Assembly (NCBI GenBank): GCA_946402945.1
Contig: CAMIYB010000003.1
Span: 36,807 to 100,806 of the forward strand
Reading direction: 5' to 3'
Origin: an uncultured Bacteroidales bacterium
GTDB taxonomy: Bacteria; Bacteroidota; Bacteroidia; Bacteroidales; UBA932
DNA length: 64,000 nucleotides
Part shown: in pieces, positions 8,766 to 19,000 of the stretch
Position numbering within the stretch: position 1 is the stretch's first letter
Layout of the letters: each line of letters opens with the position of its first letter
Position numbers and translations under genes: made by a program
Notes under the pieces: model-generated
Told to the model about the DNA's origin: nothing
Database searches by the model: none
Seen by the model: the letters and a program-made list of their open reading frames with translations, nothing else

Positions 8766-9863
8766 TCAACGCTGAGCATATTCAGACGGTGATACTCCGA
8801 AGAAAGCACGGAAAGCAGTCGAGAAATACGACTGCGTAGAAAAACCGCACTCGCGGGCAATCACCGCGATATTGGACTCCCCGGAAAGAAGCATCTCGCT
8901 CGCCCGCTTCATCCGTTCCTCCTTCAGCAAAGCAGAGGGCGAAGTATTGGATTCGGCCTTGATCTTACGGGTCAGATGGACACGGGTGATACCCAGTTCC
9001 GCAGCGATCTGCTCAACCCCGAAATCAGGATCCGGATAGTGCTCCCTGATAATACCGACGACACGTTCCAAAAAAGCGGAGGGATCCTCGGGGAGCGTGC
9101 TCACCAGAGGGCGGGGCGCAGCAGGAAGCGCAGGTGACGAAGAAGGACGGGAAAGAGCAGGAGAAGGAGCCGCGGAGGCCTCCCGGGCGGAAGGGACCGG
9201 AGGAGTTGAAGGACTGGAAGAAGGCGGATCCTGGTGCGGGCGGGATACCTTCGAGAAAGATGTCACATCGGTCAGTCTCAAAGTCTCTTCACGGTCGCGA
9301 TTATACGCCCGTTCACGCAAATACAGGAAGAGAGCCAAGCCGCAGAAAAGGAAGAGCAGAGCGGCTAAAAAATAGAGCCATAGGCCTGGACGGGACGGTG
9401 CAACTATCTGATTATCAACCGATGTTACATTTTCAAAAGGTAACAGATTCGAATACTCGACTTCTCGCTCCTTCTCGATCTTCGGCTCCTTGCCCAGTGG
9501 AATAAAGCCCGAAAGCGACGTGTAGGCATATTGATGCCCCCGCACATTTGAGAAACAAACACGCCCGCTGGAATCGGCGGAGATGGACGTAAGCGAATCG
9601 CAATTCAACTGCCCGCCCGATACATTGTAGTCCATGCGCCTGCCATTGCGGCCAATCCGGACAAGCCCGCGAGAGGCCGTAGCAATCCAAAGGGAAGAAT
9701 CTTTGGGATCCTGGACCATGCCGACGACTCCGGCCGGTTCCAATTCGCGAAGAATCCTGTAAACGCCCTGTTCGGGGGAAGGAAGTCCTTCTTCTGCCCG
9801 AAGCCCGAAGGAGAGAAGGCAGGAAAGGAAGAAAAGTCCTCCAATTAGGCGTTTGCGAAGCAT
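8766..9863 (-). CDS. Membrane-anchored AraC family regulator with a mini beta-propeller-like ectodomain
   Basis: N-terminal signal, VVGMVQDPKDSSLWIATASRGLVRIGRNG and LTSISADSSGRVCFSN blade-like repeats, TM (LYFLAALLFLFCGLALFLYL), C-terminal AraC HTH (VHLTRKIKAESNTSPSALLKEERMKRA...IAVIARECGFSTQSYFSTAFRAFFGVSPSEYAQR). Confidence 0.8.
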   Translation of the reverse strand: MLRKRLIGGLFFLSCLLSFGLRAEEGLPSPEQGVYRILRELEPAGVVGMVQDPKDSSLWIATASRGLVRIGRNGRRMDYNVSGGQLNCDSLTSISADSSGRVCFSNVRGHQYAYTSLSGFIPLGKEPKIEKEREVEYSNLLPFENVTSVDNQIVAPSRPGLWLYFLAALLFLFCGLALFLYLRERAYNRDREETLRLTDVTSFSKVSRPHQDPPSSSPSTPPVPSAREASAAPSPALSRPSSSPALPAAPRPLVSTLPEDPSAFLERVVGIIREHYPDPDFGVEQIAAELGITRVHLTRKIKAESNTSPSALLKEERMKRASEMLLSGESNIAVIARECGFSTQSYFSTAFRAFFGVSPSEYAQR

Positions 9864-9927
9864 TTCAGCAAAACAGGGTTAAAAACGATTACAGCGATTT
9901 CAGCGCAAAAATCAAGGCCAGAAGCCC

Positions 9928-11157
9928 TTACAATGCCGTATTTAAGCTGTCAGACGGCTCTTTTCCCGCTTCAGGAGCCGCTTCTCCCGCCCCGGAGGAC
10001 GACCCCGCTGCCTGGGCGGCCTCTCTCGCGGACTTATCGTAGGAGGAAATCTCCGCGCGACGAAGATCCGCCATGTGGCCGGCAATCAGCCGGCGCCAGG
10101 TCTTCCCGTCGGAAAGGAGACGCAACTTTGCCTTCTTCGCCTCGGCTCCGAGCGAGGCATCGTCCAATATCCAGAGAACATCTTCGCGGTCGGGACCGTC
10201 ATAGTCACGGAGAACGGCGGCGCGCAAACCGGTCCAGTCTTCACCGTGGCTCCGGAGAAGGATGCGCTCGGAAGGAACACCCGCGCGCAGGAGGAGATCC
10301 CTTGCGGATTCAGCCCTGCGACGGGACAGACTCTCATTCTGGGAGAACCGGCCTTCCGGCGACGCCCAGGCATCCACGACAAAGACCGTCCCAAGCGAAG
10401 CGGCGTCCGAGGCAAGTTGATCCAGACGGGAGTCGGCCTCGAAAGAGGACTTACCCACCGCTGCCGGAAGGAACAATCCTCCGGAGCGTGACTTCCCTTC
10501 CAGAGCGGCAAGATCAGATGACGAGGCATCACCGGCGGCGGGGACATCCTCTGCCTGGCCGCTGCCGAAGACCAATTGCACATCGGCCTTTCGCAAAAGC
10601 GGGAAATTGCTCTTGTACAGGACATCCCAGGCTTCTCCGACCCAAAGGTCCTTCAGACGCTCCTCGCGATCCGCGCCGCGTGCCGTAACAATAGCCAGGG
10701 CTTCCTCCCTCCAAGGGTGGCTGGAGCGACGCAGATACTGCTCAACGCCCTCCCAGTCTTCGGAGACGACGACGGTCCGGATAAGCGAGTCCGGAAGTTG
10801 CGGATAACGGTCGCGCAACCACGATACCATATTGTCCGCGCGCTCGCGCGCGAGGCGCGCATTGACCGCCTGCGGACCGTCCGGAGAGGACGCGACCCGC
10901 ACCAGGACATACTGCAGCGGGAGCGCAGCGCCCTGCAGCGCGGCATCCAGCCCGTCGATGGCGGCGGCATTGCGACGATAAAGCGAATCGACGGCCTGCT
11001 TCCCGAAACGGAAGTGGAGCGACTGACGGACAATCTTCCGGGCCGGCTCCGCCGACCCGTCCGAAAGCGCTTCGGTGCCCCTGGCGGAAAAGCCTCCGCA
11101 GACGAGTCCGAGCAGGCACGTCAGCAGAAAAGGTAACACGGCGGGAAGGCGTTTCAT
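9928..11157 (-). CDS. OmpA-like tandem-module protein (barrel-less relative of the 4780..6978 protein)
   Basis: MKRLPAVLPFLLTCLLGLV signal; two modules (..VASSPDGPQAVNARLARERADNMVSWL.. and ..DAWASPEGRFSQNESLSRRRAESARDLLL..); the track ORF 9928..12348 is over-extended upstream across the uvrD start. Confidence 0.75.
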   Translation of the reverse strand: MKRLPAVLPFLLTCLLGLVCGGFSARGTEALSDGSAEPARKIVRQSLHFRFGKQAVDSLYRRNAAAIDGLDAALQGAALPLQYVLVRVASSPDGPQAVNARLARERADNMVSWLRDRYPQLPDSLIRTVVVSEDWEGVEQYLRRSSHPWREEALAIVTARGADREERLKDLWVGEAWDVLYKSNFPLLRKADVQLVFGSGQAEDVPAAGDASSSDLAALEGKSRSGGLFLPAAVGKSSFEADSRLDQLASDAASLGTVFVVDAWASPEGRFSQNESLSRRRAESARDLLLRAGVPSERILLRSHGEDWTGLRAAVLRDYDGPDREDVLWILDDASLGAEAKKAKLRLLSDGKTWRRLIAGHMADLRRAEISSYDKSAREAAQAAGSSSGAGEAAPEAGKEPSDSLNTAL

Positions 11158-11286
11158 TTCTAAACAATTGTCCGTATTTGCAAATATCAACATAAATATT
11201 TGAAAATGCAACAAAAACTGCAAAATAGTAGCCCCAGAGGCCCAAAAAGATTTCCACTTCTCAAAACTCTTTGCTAATTTCGCACT

Positions 11287-13761
11287 ATGGAAAAGACGGA
11301 AAGTGCGATCTTGGAAGGGCTCGACCCGCAACAGCGGCTGGCGGTCGAGGCGAAAGACGGTCCGGTGCTCATCGTAGCGGGAGCCGGATCGGGAAAGACA
11401 CGGGTGCTCACCAGCCGCATCGCCTATATCCTGGAACAGGGCGGCGACCCGTCGCGGGTCCTGGCGCTGACCTTCACCAAGAAGGCGGCGACGGAAATGA
11501 AGGAACGCATCGCGCTGATGGTGGGCGAGCGGAGTGCCCGACGCCTGTACATGGGCACCTTCCACGCCATTTTCGTCCGCTTCCTGCGCGAATATGCCGA
11601 GGTCCTTGGCTACCCCGCTTCCTTTACCATCTGGGACACGTCCGACTCGACAAGCGCCATCAAACGCTGCATCAAGACCCTGGGCATCGACGACAAGGTG
11701 TACAAGCCCAAAGATGTGCTCGCGCGGATTTCCAACGCCAAAAACAATCTGGTGACCGTCCCGGCCTACCGGGCCAACGACAAGGCGCTCAGCAGCGACG
11801 CGGCGGCCCGCAAGCCGCGTATCGTCGACATCTACGCCGCCTATCAGGAGATGGCCCGACAGGCGGGCGTGATGGACTTCGACGACATCCTCCTCAACAT
11901 GAACATCCTCCTGCGGGACTGTCCGGAGGCGCTCGAGGCCATCGCCGGCCACTTCGACTACCTGCTGGTGGACGAGTACCAGGATACGAATTTCGCGCAG
12001 TATCTTATCCTGAAGAAACTGGCCCAACGGCACCACAACATCTGCGTAGTCGGGGATGATTCGCAGTCCATCTACGCATTCCGCGGCGCGAAAATCGAAA
12101 ACATCCTCAACTTCCAGAAAGATTATCCCAAAGCCCGGATCTTCCGCCTGGAACAGAATTACCGCAGCACGCAGAACATCGTCAATGCCGCCAACACGCT
12201 GATAGCCAAGAACGAAGGCCGCATCCCGAAGAAGTGTTTCTCCAAGGGGGACGCCGGCGAAAAGATCCGCCTCATCCGCTCGTACACGGAAACGGAAGAA
12301 GCCCTGCTGATCGCCTCGTCCATCATCTCCCGGATGCAGTCGGACCACGCCCAGTACCAGGATTTCGCCATCCTGTACCGGACCAATTCGCAGTCCCGGG
12401 CGCTGGAAGAGGCCCTGCGCAAGCGCAACCTGCCCTATGTCATCTATTCCGGCAACTCCTTCTTCGAACGGGCGGAGGTCAAGGACATGATGGCCTATAT
12501 GAAACTGGTGGCCAATCCCGACGACAGCGAAGCCTTCCGCAGGATCGTCAACAAACCGGCCCGCGGCATCGGCGACACCACTGTGGAGGCGCTCTCAGCG
12601 GCGGCCGCCGCCATGGGCTGCCCGCTCCTGGAGGCATCGACCCGGGACGGGCTCGAGCAGTACGGACTCCGGACGGGAGCCATCGCCAAACTCCGGGCCT
12701 TTGCACAGATGATTCTGCCGCTCCACCGCCGGATGGCTTCGACGGATGCCTGGGAACTGGCGACAAGCCTCTCCAACGCCTGCGGTCTGCACCAGTCCTT
12801 CAAGGAAGACAACTCCGTCGAGGGGCAGTCCCGCGCGGGCAATATCGAAGAACTCATCAACAGCGTCCGGTCCTTCGTTGAGAGCCGCCACGCCGCCCTT
12901 GTCGAGGATATGGTGGCCGAGGGGACCCTCTCGGACATGTCGGAAGTGGACGAGGCCTCGCTGCCCGTCGTGACGCTCGGGGAATTCCTCGAGGACATCT
13001 CCCTGCTGAGCAACATCGACATGACGGACGACGGCGAAGACGCCGCCAACAAAATCGCCCTGATGACGGTCCATACGGCCAAGGGACTGGAGTTTCCTTA
13101 TGTCTATGTGGCCGGAATGGAGGAAAACCTCTTCCCTTCCGGCGGCATGCTCGCCGGCCCCGCCGATATCGAAGAGGAACGGCGGCTGTTCTATGTGGCG
13201 CTGACCCGGGCAAAAAAGGCTGTGGACCTGACTTTCGCCTCCACACGCATGCGCAACGGCCGGCACGAATCCAATGCGCCGAGCCGTTTCCTGCGGGAAA
13301 TCGATCCGAAATACCTCGCCAACCCGCTCCGTGCAGACCAGGACGAGGAAGACAGCGGCTTCTCCGGCTTCGGGCGGAACTTCGGCAGCCGGCCCGCCGC
13401 TTATCCCTCCTTCGGAAGCCGGCCCGGCGGTTCCCCCCTCCAGGGCCGCTTCCCGCATGCCGCTTCGGCTCGCACCGCCGGCACGATGCCTGCTTCCGGC
13501 CGTCCTGCCGCACCCCCGACCGGCCCCGCGGTGCGGCTTCCCCGCCCCTCCGGCGCTCCCGTCCGCACGCCCGATCCGGATTTCATTCCCATCTCCGTCC
13601 TCGACCTCAAGGAGGGCCAGCGCATCGAGCACAACCGCTTCGGCTACGGCGACATCCTGGAACTCTCCGGCCCGCCCACCGACCGCAAAGCCCGTATCCG
13701 CTTCGACGACTACGGAGAAAAAATCCTTCTCCTCAAATACGCCAAACTGCGTCTGGCATAA
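11287..13761 (+). CDS. pcrA: ATP-dependent DNA helicase UvrD/PcrA
   Basis: LDPQQRLAVEAKDGPVLIVAGAGSGKTRVLTSRIAYI; VDEYQDTNFAQY; GDDSQSIYAFRGA; LEQNYRST; MTVHTAKGLEFPYV; VALTRAKK. Confidence 0.95.
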   Translation: MEKTESAILEGLDPQQRLAVEAKDGPVLIVAGAGSGKTRVLTSRIAYILEQGGDPSRVLALTFTKKAATEMKERIALMVGERSARRLYMGTFHAIFVRFLREYAEVLGYPASFTIWDTSDSTSAIKRCIKTLGIDDKVYKPKDVLARISNAKNNLVTVPAYRANDKALSSDAAARKPRIVDIYAAYQEMARQAGVMDFDDILLNMNILLRDCPEALEAIAGHFDYLLVDEYQDTNFAQYLILKKLAQRHHNICVVGDDSQSIYAFRGAKIENILNFQKDYPKARIFRLEQNYRSTQNIVNAANTLIAKNEGRIPKKCFSKGDAGEKIRLIRSYTETEEALLIASSIISRMQSDHAQYQDFAILYRTNSQSRALEEALRKRNLPYVIYSGNSFFERAEVKDMMAYMKLVANPDDSEAFRRIVNKPARGIGDTTVEALSAAAAAMGCPLLEASTRDGLEQYGLRTGAIAKLRAFAQMILPLHRRMASTDAWELATSLSNACGLHQSFKEDNSVEGQSRAGNIEELINSVRSFVESRHAALVEDMVAEGTLSDMSEVDEASLPVVTLGEFLEDISLLSNIDMTDDGEDAANKIALMTVHTAKGLEFPYVYVAGMEENLFPSGGMLAGPADIEEERRLFYVALTRAKKAVDLTFASTRMRNGRHESNAPSRFLREIDPKYLANPLRADQDEEDSGFSGFGRNFGSRPAAYPSFGSRPGGSPLQGRFPHAASARTAGTMPASGRPAAPPTGPAVRLPRPSGAPVRTPDPDFIPISVLDLKEGQRIEHNRFGYGDILELSGPPTDRKARIRFDDYGEKILLLKYAKLRLA

Positions 13762-13799
13762 CGGAAAAGAGACCGACTCGGGTGAGCCGGTCTCTCCGT
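13761..13799. terminator. Bidirectional hairpin terminator between convergent genes
   Basis: ACGGA..GAGACCG..CGGTCTC..TCCGT inverted repeat between the stops of pcrA (+) and the 13818 CDS (-). Confidence 0.65.
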
Positions 13800-13817
13800 A
13801 ATACGACAGGCAAACGC

Positions 13818-15875
13818 CTATTTCTCTACCAGGGCATTCGCATCCTCCGAGTAGGCGGCAACCTGCGAAACATCTTCGTAGTTGCCCACGTTGTGCACAT
13901 AGACCTTGGCACCCTTCTTCCAGGCGGAGACGATGTTGTTATAGACCTGCTGGCCGGAGCCGGGCGTACCGTTGGCCTTAACCTCGGAGTCGATGTGGAT
14001 TTCGGCGTTGTCGGCGAAAGTGATATTCTTCACATTGCCGCTGCCGAGCCAGTGATTGAAATCGACGTTGTATGTTCCGCCCGCCGTATAGGTTCGGGTC
14101 AGGTCGGCATACTCGAGGTTGGCGAGGTCCTGTACCCAGTCGGCGAAGCGGGCCAGGTGCATGTCGAAATACTTCAGTTTGTCGCAACCGGGCCAGCGGC
14201 CGCCGCGCATGTTCGGGCCGAGGACGACTTTCTCCAGGGAAGCACAACTATCCATATACAACTGGACATAAGCCGTCCAGTCATGGACGTCGAGTTCCTT
14301 GATGTTTGGACACCACCAGGCAATCACCACGTCAAATTCTCCGTCCGTGGCGCTGCGACGGGTACCGAGGTTCTTGAAAACCTGGATGCCTTCGAAGGTC
14401 GCGGCACTCGTCCAGTCGATCTCGATGGCACGCCATGAATCGGCAAGAGCTGTTTCCCGGTAGAAGGTTGCGGCCTTGTCCGGGTCGATGGTCCCGTCGG
14501 TACGGACCATCTCGGCGATGCTCGGGTTCTTGGTCTTGAGGGTCTCGATCAGGCTCGGATCGGCAAAGATGCCCTTCATCCAGTCCTTATCGGGCTCCGG
14601 ATCGGTGCCCGGGTCCGGATCGGTATGCGCCTGCTCACCTTCGGGAGCTTCGTTGCGTTCCGTGTTCGGGTCGTCGATGCGGAACTTGTTGGCGGGGATG
14701 CCGTTCTCGTCGACGTTACCTTCGGCGAGGGCGTCCGGGTCATCGGCATAGGCGGGAACAGTCCCGAGTTTCTGCTCGATGTTGACGCAGGAATAGACCT
14801 CGATCGTGGCTCCGCGCTTCCAGCCCTCATAGACGTTCTTCCAAGGCTGGGCGGCATGGTCATAGAGGAAACCGGCGTCGATCTTCACCTTGGCGTTATC
14901 GCCCAGCGGGAAGGTGCTCTCAGGTCCGAGAACAACATATTCACCCGTCATTTCGCGGCGGATATCCAGATCCACGATCGCCGTGGTCGGATCGGAGAAG
15001 GACAGTTTCCTCAGCAACTTGGCCCGGCTGGCGTCAATCTTCTTGACGGCAGGGCACTGGGCGCCGGAAACGATTCCCACCATCGGACCGACAATCACAT
15101 TCTCCAACTTTGCATTGAAGTCGCAGATGACGTTGAGATTCTTGACCGCGCTCTTGGACAGGTCGAGGGTGTGGAGTTCCGGGCAGAGCCAGATGGCCAG
15201 CAGCGGATTGCCTTCGCCGACCCCTTCCAGGCCCGGGAAAAGTTCAAGGCCTTCCGTGGTCTCGGTCCAACTTACCGCCAGGTCGAGCGTATTCTGGCCG
15301 CCGTTATCGGTGGAGCCGCCATGCTTGATCTTGGCGGCCCCGGCCACATCCAGCATCTCCAGGTCGTCGAACAGCGGCTCGATATTGGGGTTGCGTTCCA
15401 TCAGGGCGTGACGGAAGCCCCAGTCGTCAATCCAGCCTTCCGCGACGGTCGGCTTGGTGAAATTGACCTCGCCGGAGATAATGACCGGCTTGTCGCCGTA
15501 TTCTTCATTCTTGATGCCGATACGGGCAGGAACACCCACGTAGGGCGCGCTCGGGATGACGCCGAACTTGATCTGGCGGCCGGACACCGTGACGGCGACC
15601 TTGACCGTTTCGAATATTTCGTCTCCCTCTTCCTGCCAGACCACGGCAACGGAGTCGAGACCGGAGCGGAATCCGTCACCCTCGATGATGACGGCGTCGT
15701 GGACACCCGCTTTGAAGGTACCGGTAATCTTTTCCTTCACCGTGAAGGGATAGACGATTTCTTCCGTTCCTCCATTATCAGGATCGGTATTCGGTTTAGG
15801 TTCCTGTTTGCAACTGATTGCAGCCATGGCGCCGAAAGCAGCCAGGGCCAACATTACAAAACGAAATTTCTTCAT
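13818..15875 (-). CDS. Surface lipoprotein with two tandem LRR/BspA-like modules
   Basis: MKKFRFVMLALAAFGAMAAISCKQEPKPNTD lipobox; repeated modules around LAIWLCPELHTLDLSKSAV...AKLENVIVGPMVG and IAWWCPNIKELDVHDWTA...ASLEKVVLGPNMRG. Confidence 0.65.
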   Translation of the reverse strand: MKKFRFVMLALAAFGAMAAISCKQEPKPNTDPDNGGTEEIVYPFTVKEKITGTFKAGVHDAVIIEGDGFRSGLDSVAVVWQEEGDEIFETVKVAVTVSGRQIKFGVIPSAPYVGVPARIGIKNEEYGDKPVIISGEVNFTKPTVAEGWIDDWGFRHALMERNPNIEPLFDDLEMLDVAGAAKIKHGGSTDNGGQNTLDLAVSWTETTEGLELFPGLEGVGEGNPLLAIWLCPELHTLDLSKSAVKNLNVICDFNAKLENVIVGPMVGIVSGAQCPAVKKIDASRAKLLRKLSFSDPTTAIVDLDIRREMTGEYVVLGPESTFPLGDNAKVKIDAGFLYDHAAQPWKNVYEGWKRGATIEVYSCVNIEQKLGTVPAYADDPDALAEGNVDENGIPANKFRIDDPNTERNEAPEGEQAHTDPDPGTDPEPDKDWMKGIFADPSLIETLKTKNPSIAEMVRTDGTIDPDKAATFYRETALADSWRAIEIDWTSAATFEGIQVFKNLGTRRSATDGEFDVVIAWWCPNIKELDVHDWTAYVQLYMDSCASLEKVVLGPNMRGGRWPGCDKLKYFDMHLARFADWVQDLANLEYADLTRTYTAGGTYNVDFNHWLGSGNVKNITFADNAEIHIDSEVKANGTPGSGQQVYNNIVSAWKKGAKVYVHNVGNYEDVSQVAAYSEDANALVEK

Positions 15876-15957
15876 GGCGCATTAATTTTATGACAGGGCG
15901 AAGTTAGAAAAAATAATTAGTAATCCAAGGAAAAATTATAAAAATTTTTAAAAATCA

Positions 15958-15989
15958 TTTGGCCGACTCCTTATTTCTTTCTATCTTCG
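15958..15989 (+). promoter_or_regulatory. Probable susC promoter
   Basis: TTTG 15958-15961, about 20-nt spacer, TATCTTCG 15982-15989; ATG at 16012. Confidence 0.45.
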
Positions 15990-16011
15990 TACCATAAAAT
16001 TGAAAAACAAC

Positions 16012-19000
16012 ATGGTATCTTACCGCAGAATCCTCCTATCGGTCCTCCTGGCTGCCGCAACTCTCATGGCCGCCGCACAGGACCGGGGCGTCAAGGGAAC
16101 GGTCCGGGATACGCAGGGCAACCCGCTTCCCGGCGCCATGGTCCAGGTAAAAGGCACGGCCGTCCACGTCCTGACGGACTCCAAAGGCAGTTTCTCCATG
16201 GACCGCGTTCCCACGTCCGCCGTTCTGGAAATCTCTTTCCTGGGCATGATGACCCAGGAGATCCGCGCCGCCGGACGCACGCTCGACATCACCCTTAAGG
16301 AAGACACTGAACTGCTCGGCGAATCGGTGGTGGTGGGCTACGGCTCCCAGCGCAAGGGTCTGGTCACCGGTTCTGTCGCCAGCGTAAAAAACGAGAAACT
16401 CACCGGCGCACCGGTCGGCAACGTCTCCAACCTCCTGGGCGGCCAGTTGCCGGGCATCCTCTCCAAGCAGACGGGAGGCCAGCCGGGCGACGACTCCGCC
16501 ACGCTGAGCATCCGCGGTTTCGGCAATCCGCTGATCATCGTGGACGGCGTGGAATCCTCCCTGAGCATGCTGGACCCCTGGCAGATCGAGTCGGTGTCCG
16601 TGCTCAAGGACGGCTCCGCCTCCATCTACGGAGCACGCGCGGGTAACGGCGTCATCCTCGTCACCACCAAGCGCGGCTCCGTGCAGAAACCGACCATCAA
16701 CCTCAACGCATCCTTCACCCTGCAGGGTTCCACCCGCATCAACCAGCCACAGAATTCCGGCCAGCGGGCTCAACTCCAGCGCGACCTCCATTTCAACCAG
16801 GGACGCGACGAGGCTTCCGCCCCCTACACGGCCGACCAGGTGGCGAAGTATTTTGCCGGAAACGATCCCAACTACCTCAATACGGACTGGTTCGCCCAAA
16901 CCATCCGCAATTTTGCCCCGCAGCAGAACCACAACGTGAGCATTTCCGGCGGTACGGAACGGCTCCGCTACTACGGTTTCTTCGGGGTCAATACGCAGGA
17001 GACCATTATCCGCAAAGACGGCGGCAACTACACCCGTTACAACTTCCAGGTGGCCGTCGATGCACGCATCCTCGACAACCTGACCCTCAACGTGGATGTG
17101 AATTCGGTGTGGGAGAACCGCTATTTTTCCTATCTGGGCCTCTTCGGGGGCAGTAATTTCTGGAGCCAGCTCTACGCTTCCGACACGAAACTCCCCTACC
17201 AACTGCCCAATCCGGAGTATCTGGCCTACGGCGGCATCGGATACGGCAACATCGTGGCGGCCGGCAGTACGGAATTAAATGGGTACACGCGCACGCGAAG
17301 CAACAACACCCGTCTGTCCGCCACTCTCCGCTACGACGTCATGGCCCTGCCCGGACTGAGCCTCAAGGCCTTCGTAAGCGACCAGGAGACCAACGGCAAG
17401 CAGAAAGAATTCCGCCGCCAACTGGCCTTCTACCGCTACAGTCCCTTCACGAAAATCTATTCGCTGGACCGTATGGGCCAGGATCCGACCCAACTCTCCG
17501 AGAACAGTTCATGGAGCCGTACCTTCACCCAGCAGTATTCCATCAATTACGAAAACCTTTTCGCCGATGCGCACCGGGTCATGGCCATGGTCCTGTTCGA
17601 AGGCATCACCTACCAGAGCGACTGGCTGCAGGGCAGCCGTCCGGGATTCATCAGTTATGCCATCGAGCAACTGTCCGCCGGTGACCCCGCCGACTCCTTC
17701 GCCAACGGCGGCGCCAGCGAGATGGGCCGCGCCAGTTGGATCGGCCGCCTGAACTATTCTTTCAAGGACCGCTACCTGATCGAGACCATCCTCCGCGCCG
17801 ATGCTTCGGCGAAATTCCCGAAGGAGAGCCGCTGGGGCTTCTTCCCGAGCGTATCCCTCGGCTGGGTTATCACCCAGGAGGATTTCCTGCGCAACTCCCG
17901 GGTGGTGGACAACCTCAAACTGCGCCTCAGTTACGGCGCATCCGGCAACGACAGCGTCTCGAACTTCGCCTACCTGTCGGGATACGGCATGGACGGACAG
18001 TATAAACTGGAAGAAACCACCTACCAGGGCCTCTACGTGACCGGTCTGGCCAACCCGACCCTGACCTGGGAGAAAATGTCCATCTACAATGTCGGCCTCG
18101 ACTTCGGCCTCTGGAGCCGCAAACTCTACGGTAGCATCGACGCCTTCTACCGCCAGCGGACCGGCATCCCCGGCCAGCGGCGCAATTCCCTCCCTTCGAC
18201 CTTCGGCGCAGACCTGCCCGTGGAGAATCTCAACGCCATCGACACGCGTGGCTTCGAACTCCTGATCGGCACGCACCTCCGGGCGGGAGACGCGACCATC
18301 GACCTGAGCGGCAACCTGACCTGGGCCCGTTCCAAATGGTTGTTCTTCGACGAACCGGACTACGAAGACCCTGACCAGGACCGCCTCAACCGCCGGACCG
18401 GCCAGTGGACCGACCGGACACTCGGCTACAAATCCGACGGACTCTTCGCATCCTTCGAGGACATCGTCGCCCTTCCCTACAACTATGAAGCCCTCGGAGA
18501 GAATACCAAGAAGGCCCTCCGCCCCGGCGATATCATCTACAAGGACCTCAACGGCGACGGCGTCGTGAACTGGCGCGACCAGGACGATATCGGCAGCGGC
18601 TCGATGCCGAAATGGGTCTTCGGTATCAACGCCTCCTTCTTCTGGAAGGGCCTGGATGCCAATCTCCTGTTCCAGGGCGCTTTCGGCTACTCGGTCAACG
18701 TGGACTTGAGCAGCGTTCCGACCGCCTTCTCCTACGACCACCGCTGGACGCTGGAAAACAATGACACGAGGGCGCTGGTTCCCCGCTACGGCGGCTCCTC
18801 GACCAACGGCCTCGCGTCCGACTACCGCATCCACAACGCGGCCTACATCCGCCTGAAGGACGCATCCGTCGGCTACACGCTCCCGCAACGCTGGACCCGA
18901 AAGATCCACCTGGACCGCGTCCGCTTCTATATCGCAGGCACCAACCTCTTCACCCTTAGCACCTTGTCGAAGTACGGCGTGGATCCGGAGGTCCCCGACG

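Noticed and set aside
9928-12348. 806-aa extension of the OmpA-like ORF
   Set aside because: The upstream half is antisense to pcrA; the correct start with signal peptide is at 11157.
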